From assembly GCA_029204225.1 (NCBI GenBank), contig CM055095.1, positions 60,778,540 to 60,842,539 on the forward strand: a DNA stretch of 64,000 nt, read 5' to 3'. The notes below the pieces were generated by a model, which was given only the letters and a program-made list of their open reading frames with translations, was not told where the DNA came from and made no database searches. The DNA comes from Diphasiastrum complanatum (lineage: Eukaryota > Streptophyta > Lycopodiopsida > Lycopodiales > Lycopodiaceae). A program made the translations under genes and the position numbers. Positions within the stretch are counted from its first letter, which is position 1. Every line of letters begins with the position of its first letter. Shown piece after piece: positions 35,301 through 47,500 of the stretch.

Positions 35301-38300
35301 TGCTATGCATAGTTGTTTCTGACAATGGAAACATTAAGGGCGAATATCAGAATTTATGTTTATTTGTTACCCGTAGTGTTATTGTCTAGGATTTTTGAGG
35401 CTAGCCTGTGAGCTATTACTAGGCTTGCTTGCATGAGCCCTAGGTTTGCGAATGAGGAGGATGAGGCCTTGGACGATGAGATGGAGATGGACATTGGAGA
35501 GGATGTGGGGTGGGTCGATTCCGATGCTGAGACACAGGTTGAGCTTGCATCACCTATATGGGGGGGTGGAGGGGGGTACGCATAGGGTACGCCTGATGGA
35601 TTTGCATGTTGAGCCAAAGATAGCAGTATCATAGGCAGAGAGAGCAGCAGCCTTGGCGAGGCCTTGGTAGCGCTAGAGGCAACAACAAAGGCAGGGGCAA
35701 AGGTTCAGGGACACAGCTGCACATCCTCGAGGAGGATTCCCTATCTTCCATGGATGAATTTTTTAGTCTCTAAAATTGCTTAATAAATCTTTGAATGAAG
35801 CTACTTGTCTAAGTTTATAACAAATACAAGCCATGTGGTCAATGATCAATGGTGAGATGAACAAAGCAATCAATTCTTGCTTGAATTGGCCCCACAAATT
35901 ACTAGCTGATCCTAAGCCCTCTGCTAACTTTGATAACAAATTCCTCCACCAACTACGAAAAAAATCTTATATGGGGCAGTGTAAACTGTGTCAAACGACT
36001 CTCTCTCAAATTCTCTCCCCTCCCCAAAATTGTGTCTAAATGTTTGCACATATAGTAGGAAATTCACTTTATCTTTGACACAAGCATCCATTTGACTTAT
36101 AGTATGTATGCAAATAGATGCTGATCAATGGATTCTAATTATTGCTTATTTGGGTCCCTAAGTCCACAATTGGTGTGTTTATCATTTATTTCTATTGATT
36201 TGCCAATTCTTGAGTTCTCACAAATTGGTGAAGGAATTTTTCTTTAACATCTTGTCCCAATCTTGGTTGTGAGCTTAATGCCAATGGACGCCAAATGACT
36301 TTCTTGTCCCTTGAGAACAAAGCATTGTTGGTTGCTAAAGCCAATCGATTCAAACTCCCCTCCATAATTTATTTGATATTTAATTGCATTGATTGTATAT
36401 CATTCTACATCGTTTGAACCCTGTCTGCATTTCAATATTTTGTAATGTCAATTAATGCAATTCTATATTTAAACCAGAGTTGCAGTGGATCGCAATCCGC
36501 TGCAAAAACATTCCGGATTGTGCAATCCAGAACGTCAGCGATCCAAGACCTGGATCGCGAATTTTTTTTTTTTTTTTGGTGGAAAAAAGACTAATGGCCG
36601 ATTTTTTTTTTTTATATAGTTTTATACTAACTAAACTTGGATGGTGGACATGATGGAACGATTACAATCGAAGATTGGAGTTGAAACAACTATAAACTTT
36701 GTTACAAATGGCATATGAAAGAAGATTAGAGACTCCCAGTACAGAGAACTCACACAGACACGACCGTTCGAAGGGATGCTTATGCTTGTGCTTCTAAGAT
36801 GGGTGCTTATGCTTCATAATTGTTGTCGGTTTGCTACCATTTAATACGGTTTCATGTGATTTCATTTCACATAATACAGAAATAGAGATGTTCAATAAAG
36901 AATCACTTAATGGCCCAAAATTGGACTGCACTCCTCTTGGAACTCCGAGCAAACTAGATAAGTGAATTACTCTTGAAAACACCTTTAATCTGATACCCGT
37001 ATTGGCACCCAAAAGGGAAAAAAAAAAAATTGCGCTCGGGGAAACCCTAATTGGATTTCCCGGATCACGTTCCGGATCGCATTCCGGAACGGGAACCTGA
37101 AACTCTGATTAAAACAATCATCGACAACATTGGTGTGAATACAATTGCTTGAAGGACCATTCAAGGATGCATTTATTCATGGAGATTGATCTTCATTGTT
37201 TGTGATTCACTTTATTTTTTGAGAAGTTCTCTATCTTCTCTACTCACAAGCTGCTCATTATACAATTCAGCTTCAAATTTGTCTATATTTGTCCTCATTA
37301 ATATTATTCATGCAAAATCTACAGGAAATTTGTCAAAAATAGTTTTTTCAATTTGTGTAAAAGAATGATGAAAGTATCTTGAGTGAAAATTTTCTATTGT
37401 ATTCAATGATCTTTGAAGGTCAAGTTCATCTTAATATTTGATACATAAAGGTTTTAAGGATCAAAGCACACATCGTTCACCGTAAGGGGGGAGAGAGAGA
37501 GCACGTAGTGCTTGCTTGCATTACATTGATAACACAAAAGTACAATGAGAGAAATGAAGTGGCGAGAGGTGCTATGACCTGCAATAAGTTTCCCTACACT
37601 TTGATCTACTGGTCAATTACTATTAAGGACCATGACCCTTATCAATTGCATTATAAGCACATTAGTCTTGTTAGGTATTTATTACATTTTGAGTACGTTT
37701 ATTGAGTACCAATAAATAATTAACCTAATGTAATGTTATATGTAATTAACTAAGCACATGTGTCACTGTAAATTGTAAATCCTAACTGCATTTGCAAAGC
37801 TGATACAAGTAAGGACATCAATATTCCGCATCCATGAATCCATGTTTTAGGTTGTTGGTACTAGGAATGGGAATTCTCCAACATACTCCTCAACCTCATA
37901 AAAGATAACACACTGTGCTCACACGAACTTATGTTGGAAGTTTTTGATCTTTCAGATTTGAAGTGTTATTAAATCTGATATGGTTGGCTTTTGATAATGG
38001 CTTTGTTAAGTAGTCTGCTACCATAAATTCTATCCTACAAAAAATAAGTGAGTGTCTTTGCTCAGCACTTTGTACCCTTCATAGTGCTATTTGATTTCGA
38101 TATGCTTACTTCGAGAATGAAATCTTGGATTCAGAGATAGTGCAATTGTGCTTTGATTCTCATAATAAAGAATAGTAGGCTGTTGTTGAGCAAGGTTGAT
38201 ATGTACAATCTGAGCCAAATTGCCTCTTTAGTAGCATTTGCGACAGTAATGTATTATGATTTTATTGATGATAATGCTACTGAGGGCTACTTTTGGTTGT

Positions 38301-41300
38301 TCCAGGAAATTGGAACTTCATTGAATAGAAATACAAAGCCAGAACTCGATCTTCTATTGTCAACGTCTCCTGCCCAATCAATATCTGTGTAGTATTGGCT
38401 ACCTCCATAACAGATGCAAAGTCTTTAGCAGCTTGTACATATTTTAAGACCTTCAAAAAAGCTTTCCAATGTGTCACTCCTTCGTTAGATAGAAATTGTA
38501 CTTATAGAATATGCGAGTTCAAGGTCACTGTTTACAGATATAAGTTATGGGGAGCGAGTACTCCACTTGCAAGATCAGTTGGAAGTGACAGGGGTCAAAA
38601 GTTACTGTTGATTGCTTTCAATTAACTTCTATTTCATTTTATCAATGAAAGCAATTGTTCTTCAAAAGCCATATCTATGCGTGAGAAGAATCTCGTGAAT
38701 TAAGAAGGTCAGAGACAGCAAAAAAGAGGTCCAGAAAGTGGAAATTCAGATTTGCAAGAGGAACTGTGGATGGTGGATTGATAATGATGAATTGGTTTCA
38801 TGATTCATTGGAAAGTCAACAAGAAGAATGGTTAAAAAAACCTAGGTAAATTGAACTCTTAAAAATTTGCTCACAAAAGAGACATGGAAAGAGCTAATGA
38901 AAATGAAGATGTAATATTGTGACGACCGAACTATCAGGAGAGTCAGTTCAGAGCCTTATTATTGTTCGTATGTTCAGGTGCTGTCTTAGGATTTGTTATG
39001 AGACCCCACCGAAACAACTATGTAATGAATAGCTCTCACTTGGAAACTATATGATGAGGGTGATGGTTTTCACTAATCTAGGCTCGAAAGTCCCGTTCCT
39101 TTAAATGTTTGTGGCTGTCTCTATTGTTTCATGCATCCTGAAAATTTTTTACGCTTTATTCGTTTTTGTTCATCTATGGCGAGGTCAATGGAGTAAGAAA
39201 TGTCCTTGGTTTTATATGCTTTAGCAACATTCTATAGACATGCTACACAATCTCAACCAGATTTCACTTACTAATAACAAATTAATGGACCTCAGATGTC
39301 TGTTCATACTGATGTTTTTGTGGCTCTCAGTCTTCTTCGTCCAGAAATGGAGAAGATTATTGTTACATTGCAGGACTCTTATGTTCAGCAATCAGCAAAG
39401 AGAATGAATGGGGATGGTCTCGGTCGTGAAGAACACCTCAAGGTACTCAATTCAGTTTTGATAATTTGAAAGAATGTGAACTATATTGTTTAGAGATTCA
39501 AAAGAGGTGCAGAACTTTGTTGCTGAAAAGTAATGCAATAGTTTTTGGGATAATGACTGGCTGTCAAAAATGATAGAGCTAGAAGGGTATAGGTTGCAGT
39601 AAGATTTTTTTAAGTTTATTCGAAACAATCACAACTTACAGGATCCAGATGAACGAGTGAAGGAGCAACTTTCTGAGGGTTTACAATCGATGGAGGTGAG
39701 CACACATGAGAACCAAATAGTATCTGAAGGATTAGAATTGATGCCATGGCACAAAGCCCAGGAATTGAAAAGCAGCTCCAAAAATCTTGAAAGATTGACA
39801 CACAGTGATTCGAGCAGAGGCCCAAATAGCAAGAGTAGCAGTGGAAAGTTCAGTGACATCATCACCAATGCTCAAGTAGAAGAAAACAAGCAGTCCGTTG
39901 CAGGCAGAGGCCCAACTAGCAAGAATAGCAGTGGAAAGTTCAGTGACCTAATAACCAAGAGTCAAGTAGAAGAAGATAAGCAGTCCATTGCAGGTCTTGG
40001 CATGAATCTGGTCAATGGAGTTTCTTCAAATAATCTGCAAAATGGGGGTAGCAAAAAAAGTTTTGAAAGCGAGGCTGGGGGCAAGCATTTGCGTGCATCA
40101 ATAGCGCAAGAATTTGCTCTTGTGATTGATGGTGATTCTCTTGCGGTAGTTCTAGCAGACGATAAACTGCAGGAACTCTTCTTAAATTTGTCAAAGAGAT
40201 GTGCATCAGTTTTATGTTGCCGAGTTTCGCCAAAGCAGAAAGCACGAGTCACCAAATTAGTCAAGAAAGGGCTTGGTGAAGATAAGCTATGCCTGGCTAT
40301 TGGTGATGGTGCCAATGACGTGGGCATGATACAAGTCGCCAATGTTGGTGTTGGCATTGCTGGTGTTGAAGGGGCTCAGGTACGTCTTGTGAACAATATG
40401 GATGCCTTTGAGATTTAAGTTTATTTGCATTTAAATTTTCTTAAGTCACGTACAGGAAGCTTTTCTCAATCAAGATAAAAGTTTCTTATATTTGAGCTAC
40501 TAATTCAACCAAATTAGGAGTACAAGAAGACTAACTAGCAATCAAAAAAATCGCAAAGTATTGCAATTCAATAGGTTGTTATTGCATGGAGCATTCTCAG
40601 AAACATTCATAAAGAAACTAGAATTAATAACATTTCGACAAGGACATTAGAATACAACATCCAAGTCAACTTGATTTCCTCATGGCTGTGTTTTGCTTTC
40701 AGTCGTCTTTTGCTTTTGTATGTAGTGAGATCCCTAGAATTTTCTAAGTGCATTGGGAAAATCAGTTATAGAAAAAAGCAATTAGTGAAACTCCACAAAT
40801 TCTTACCTATGCCTACAAAAAGTTATAATCTGCTAAGCATCCCATAATCTCTTCCTCCATTTGCTGATGTCAATCCAGCTAGCTCCATCCATTGCTTCCA
40901 AATCTTGACATTAAGGAAATTTTTAGGCCATAGCGAGCTTGTGTCAAATTTTGTCTAATCTTAGTTATTACAAAAAAACACAAAACTGTTATATACCTGG
41001 AAGAATTGCAAGGAAATGTAAGTTTGCTGACAAGGTGAACAGCAATATGACAATTCTAATAAAGGAACCAATGAACTGAACTAAACTGAAAGTGAGAAGC
41101 TTGCTAAGAACTGGTATTGAAAGCTAAATCTACTCTCCAACTAATTTTCTAAGCATAATGAAATTCTACATGCCTATTTATACTGTTCCTTAAAAAGACA
41201 TTTCTTCATGCTGCTATAAGGGGAAAGAAGAGATATGTAACACAACCATAGTGAAATCTTAGGAGGAACCTGGTGTACCACTGGAGATGGAAACAACACC

Positions 41301-41476
41301 AGTGCTGTACAAAATAAGGCATTGCTGCTAACTGTGGACCACACAACTGAATGAAGCAAGAATGTCAAAGAAAAGCATCAACATGAACATGTAGGAAAGC
41401 AAGAGTCAAGTCACCAAGATCTAGTTATCAATCAATCTCCACTGAAAACAAGAGAGAAGAGGCTGGGCGCCCAACT

Positions 41477-41543
<67 letters not shown>

Positions 41544-44500
41544 CAGCAACAAGAACAACGGAGGGCAATGCTTAGCCAAACTGTCCAAAATGGAATACAC
41601 AATGAGCATCTAAGTACTTTACCTGGATGTGGCCAAATGCCACCAAACCCTAAGGTTAACCACTTACTAAATGTAGGGCACCCCCAAAAGTCAAGATAGG
41701 ACCCACGAGTCAGTACATGACCAAAATTGGGTCCAACTAAACTTAAGACAAACTTAAGATGGCCTAAATAACTAAATACCCATGGTTACACAAATCTCGA
41801 CCTTTTGGGTCAAAGTAACCTATGGATTAACTTCAGCATAGTCATTTATTTCTAACACCCTCCTTAAATGACAATGCAAAAACTGAAATCTTGACTATGT
41901 AATATAACCACCACGTGGTATTAAATTTAAAGCTTTGCATAAAGCTTCAAATCTGACTCTAGGCAACGCCTTAGTGAAGAGGTCCGCAATATTATCCTCC
42001 GTAGGACAATATTCAAGTAAAATGTCGCCATCATGAAGTCTCTCCCGAACAAAGTGATAATGGATCTCGATGTGCTCTATATTCTGCCTCACTAGAAGAA
42101 GTAGCAACAGTGGGCTGCTTTTTACTTGACCACGAAATTGCAGAATTTCCATAGAAAAAGCAATGTCCACTTGTAGAGCGTCTAGTGTCTTGATCTCCAC
42201 CCCAATCTGAGTCACTAAAACCAACCAAACATGCATCATCACAAGCAGGAAAAACTAGCCCATGACTTCTTGTTCCTTGAAGATATCTGTTGGGCGCCCT
42301 CCTTCAACCTGAAAAGAGAGACAAAAGCTGATCCAAACTCCACTTGGAAAGATCAGCAGGATGCTGAAATTTCACAACAAAAATTAGAGAAGCTCCTCTT
42401 CTGGTAGGGCGCCAGCATACAAGCTTGCTGCAGATCCGGTAGCTTTGATACCATGTAGAAAAATCTTCTACCATATTAAATGTCTTCAGCTTCTTCAAAC
42501 TTGCAAAGTTGAGATGCCCAAACCTTGCGTGTCACAATTCAGCCAACTCCAATGATTGTGTTGTAGAAGCAACAAGACATGTAGAGGGAATTCGTCGCTC
42601 ATAGGTATCCATAATGAATAAGCCAGCATGCCTTGTTCCCGAAACAATAATCAAGAGTGATCTTTTAGGATCCTTGACAAGACACTTATCTTCTTTGAAC
42701 TCAACAACTAGTCCTTGCTTCAACATAGTGGAAACCGAAAGAAGATTCTTCTTGATTCCCGGAACATAAAGCACATTCTTAATGTACTTTTCTTCACCAC
42801 TAGGCAGAATGATGGCTACAATTCCAATTCCATGAATAGAATAAGATGCATCATCCGCACATTGTACCTTACTTCCATTTTGCACTTTCACTAATTTAGT
42901 GAATGCTTCTTTGCGAGAAGTCGTATGACGAGTAGCACCACTATCAATCACCCATTCAATGGGCTGAAAATCAGCAACTTGCAAAACAGAGCCTGAATTC
43001 CTCATAGATGTAGATTTACTAGTAGAAGGAATATTAGACACAAAAGCATAGTCTTGGTTGAAGAGATCACCACTAGCTTCAAACTCTTGCTCCAAAGTAG
43101 CAAGTGAAGCACTAGTATCAATTCCTTTACTCTCCTCTTTCGCAAGCTTCTTCTTACAATCCTTAATGAAGTGCCCATACCTTTTGCAATGATGGCACTT
43201 CCCTTTTTTCTTTTGAGTGTTGACATCTAGACCTCCAACGGGCTTTTGCTCATCCTTGGAAGGAGGCTTCCCTTTTCTTTTTGACTTGCCTTTGCCCTTG
43301 CTTTTCGTAAAGAAAGCTTGATCTTGTTGAGTGTCACCCGCAAAATTTTGCCTCATTTGCTCCTCTTGAAGAAGCAGCCCAACAAGTTCATCAAAGGAGA
43401 GTTGTTGTCCCCTAAGAGAGATACTCAAAGATGAAACAAATGGAAGATAAGATGAAGGTAATGAGTTGAGAGTAATGGAAACAAATTGAGCATCCTCAAT
43501 TATCTCATCAATATTGAGAAGCTCCTCATGAAGATCCTTGATCTTCGTCAAGTGATTGGTCACTTGATCTCCTTCTTGCATCTTCAACAAAGAAAGTTGA
43601 TTTCTGAGATACACCACTTTTGCTAGATTTTTGACTCTATACATAGTATAAAGTGTATCCCACGCACTTTTAGATGTCTTACAAGACCTAATATGAGGTA
43701 AGATAGATCTTTTCACTGCAAGAGCAACCATAGAATGTGCCTGTGCATCCCTTCTATCCCACTTCTTTTGTTCTTCCGAAGTTGTAGAAGATGATGATGA
43801 TGATGATCCACGAGGTGTAGTAGGGGCCAAAGATGGAGACCTTTCCTCATCACCATTGACCAAATCCCACAGCCCTTTCGCTATGAGAAGATTCTTCATC
43901 ATGTAACTGCACAAGGAGTAGTTTGTGCCATCCAACCGATCTGCCTCGATCGAAGATAGTGCCACTGATTTCTGCTTTTTCGAATTCCACGAAACTAGTT
44001 GCCCTGCCAACAAGAAACAAAACCCGGAGGTAGATTTTCTGGTAGATGGTAGAGACATCTCCTCCCCAATCTGAGTCAGAGTAACCTCGAAGAACCATTG
44101 GGTCGATGGCATTTCCATCATGTATACTTCCTTGAATATATCTCATCACTCTCTTTAATACTTTCCAATGAAATATCATGGGATTAGACATGAATTGACT
44201 TAATGTGCTGATAGTGTATGCAAGATCTGGTCCGGTGCACAACATGGCATACATTAGAGATCCTACTAGTGAGTGATAAGGATACTTCGACAAGTCAAGT
44301 ATTTCCGATTCTTTTAGCCAAGCTTGTAGTAGATAGGAAAGAGAGCCTTTCCACAACCAGATCTACTCAAAAATTTGCACCAAACAAAGAGCTGAAAGTA
44401 GGAGCACAAGATGTCTTTCAATTTGCAACCAAAGTGCCCAAAGGATAATGAAAAGATGGCTGACTTTCTGCACAAAAAAACCAGCTGCTTGAAAATTAGG

Positions 44501-47500
44501 TTAGCTTCGATTGAAGCCTACACCGAAACCTAATTAGGAAGCCAAATAGTGTGATCAACACACACTCCAATAGCGCTGTTGAAAGCGCCCTACTGCTTGC
44601 TGAGAATCTGCAAATTTCCAGCCACAAGTTGACTTAACTCTGAATAGGATTCGCTGAATTTTGGGCGCCCTCCTACACAAATGCAAACCTAAAAACAAAA
44701 ACAACAAGATAAGGAGACACCACAACCAAAAATCAGTAGCAGATATTTGGGCGCCCTCCTCCAAACAAAACTTGCTGAAAACTGGTTGCATAAAAATCAA
44801 ATTTGAGATTCTGATTTTTGGATGCCACAAATTGCTGTGTTGGAATATCAATCCACACTCTAGAGAGAACTATCAAACAGGGCGGATAGCTCAGTGGTAG
44901 AGCATGCCATCCGGTACGAGGAAGGTCTTGGGTTCAAATCCTAGTCTGTCCATCCATATTATGATTTATGGATTTCTAACAAACCAGACATTTGAAGCAT
45001 GTAAGAATAACTATTGGAGATATGACAACTGGTGGTGATCCCATGCTGCCGAAGGCCCAAGCAACTGCCAAAGTGTCACATACGAGGCTATTTACAAAAG
45101 AGGCAGCAATACCTCCCCAAGGTCATCTACTATGCAAAATACCTCAGGATCATGTAGTATACAAAATACCTGAAAATCAATCCTCCCCTCTTTGAATCTC
45201 TACTTGTGTGCAGAGTCTACAAAGGTATCTTCCCTCTCATATTCCTTGAAATTTGCTAATTCAATTTTGGAAGTTGAGCATAGAGGAACTTCTGGATGAA
45301 CACTCTAGAAAATCATACAAGCAAAATAGGCACACACAAAATTTGCTAGATCGGAGATTATCTTGGTCTCCGACGACGATCAGCAGATGCAAAGGGTCCA
45401 GTTACTGCTTATGGAGAGCAGATGCTTCTGGGCGAGGCTCATGGATTGGCCATTTATAATGGCTTACTGTAGTGGCCTGATTCAGGTGACTATACTTGTT
45501 TTCCACACAGCGGAGGACATAGTGTTGTCGACTATCTCATAGGATTGTCGTCTCTCCTCCCCTCCGTTCACCGCACCACCCTATCTGACCATATATACCT
45601 CTCTCTCTCTATTGGCCTCTTTCACACCCCATATACTAGTATGTTAACCCCTTCCAGGAAGACCGTATATTATTATAATCATCAAAACACTCCTCTGTAA
45701 AGGGAAGCCCTGTCTGACTTACTGACCCATTTCCCTTCTAAAATTTATGGTTCCATTCTACAGGTGGTTACTGGATCTTTTGCTGAGACTGAGGATTTAC
45801 ATGCTATGGGTCAGACCAGCGGGATACTCTACCTCAGATCAGATTTTCATTTTGAGATGCATCATTGAGGAGGCACGAAATCAGAGACATAGAGTTTATT
45901 GTTGCTTTGTGGACTTCCGCAAAGCTTTTGACTCAGTTCCGAGACATCTCCTTTTCCAGAGATTATCTTCACTTGGCTTCACAGACGAGACTATTGCAAC
46001 GATCATTACTTTATATGAGCGAGTTTGGGCACGGTTCAGGGACGGTAGTGGTTGGTCTCCGCTGATCCACTCTACCATTGGAGTGAAGCAGGGCTGCCCC
46101 TTATCTTCTACTCTCTTTGCACTATATATTGATGACCTCGAGCGAATTATTCGAGAGGAAGGTGGAGAGGGCTGTCCCTTAGCAGATATTATTATCCCCA
46201 TTCTCCTATACGCTGATGATGTGGTTCTTCTCTCATCCTCTGCAGCTGGCTTACAGAGACACCTTTCTGCTTTACATCACTTCTGTCAGCTTTGGGGATC
46301 GACGGTTAATACTGAGAAGAACAAGATTATAGTGTTCAACACCAATAGATAGCATATGAGAGATGTGGCCTTCTATTATGATGGATTGCCGATTGAGATT
46401 GTGACCTCTTACACTTATTTCGGAGTACTGTTCTTTGGTCCACTACTCACATTCCGACTGGCAGCCCTCACCAGACTCCATAAGACTTGGAGGGATCTTA
46501 CTCGTATCCAGATTCTCATGCTTAGCAGGATGATTAGGGCTAAGCCCTCGGTGCCACATGGCATCATATTAGTGGAGTTTGCTTCCCCTCCCCTGGTTAT
46601 CGGTGCTATGTTTCAGATCATTACCTTTCTTCACAGGATATCAAAGTTAGACACTTCCAGATATATTGTTGCTGCTCTCACTTCATCACGCACCATTGTT
46701 GGACAGGGGGCCAAGCATTCTTGGTTTGGCAATGTCTCTTCGGACTTGGGGCTTATCTGTACTTGATCTTTCGAGCGGGACCCATGCTTATATCAGACAA
46801 CATACTAACATACGTAAAATATGGTCACAACCTGACCCTGATACGGTCAAGATACATTTCTATGGCACACATCTACTACGGTTGGATACTACGGGTGTAA
46901 TAGATCCTAACACCACAGTAGGGCAAACACTAACTGATCCACCCAACCTTGCCTACTCCCTTATATAGAGTAAGCCCCTCCTAGCCCAGTGTGAGGACTG
47001 GTAGTATGCAACTGCCAAGTGTCGGCCACGTGGCATTGACGTGGCCGACTGCACGTCGGGACCCAACTGGGGGCCCTGTCCTGCTGACAGGGTCCCTAGA
47101 CTGTGTTAGGCCCGCCATAGCTATGGACCGTGCTGGGGCACACTACTCACACTGTCTTGCCCTGTTGGTCGTGTACGCTGGACACGACCCTGACTGTGGT
47201 ATCTGACCTATCTGTGTTCTCTAGGGTTCGGCACTGGTCACGAGCTCGTAACACTCCCTCCCCCTTAAGAACCGTCTTGGTCCTCTAAGACAAAGTCTGG
47301 AAAAATCTTGCGAAGGACGCTACTTCTTTCCCAAGTGGCATTCTCAACAGGCTGATCATTCCACTTGACCATATATTCTCGGTATAGAGTATGACGAGTC
47401 TGCGTCTCTCTACTATCAAGAATCTCCTCTGGTTCATGTGGAGGTTGCTGAGGATCCAATGGGAGAACTAGAACATTGTCCCCTACCAGATTTTCTGATC

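Noticed and set aside
44880-44952. Functional tRNA gene
   Set aside because: The anticodon stem does not pair, so only a tRNA-like call is kept.
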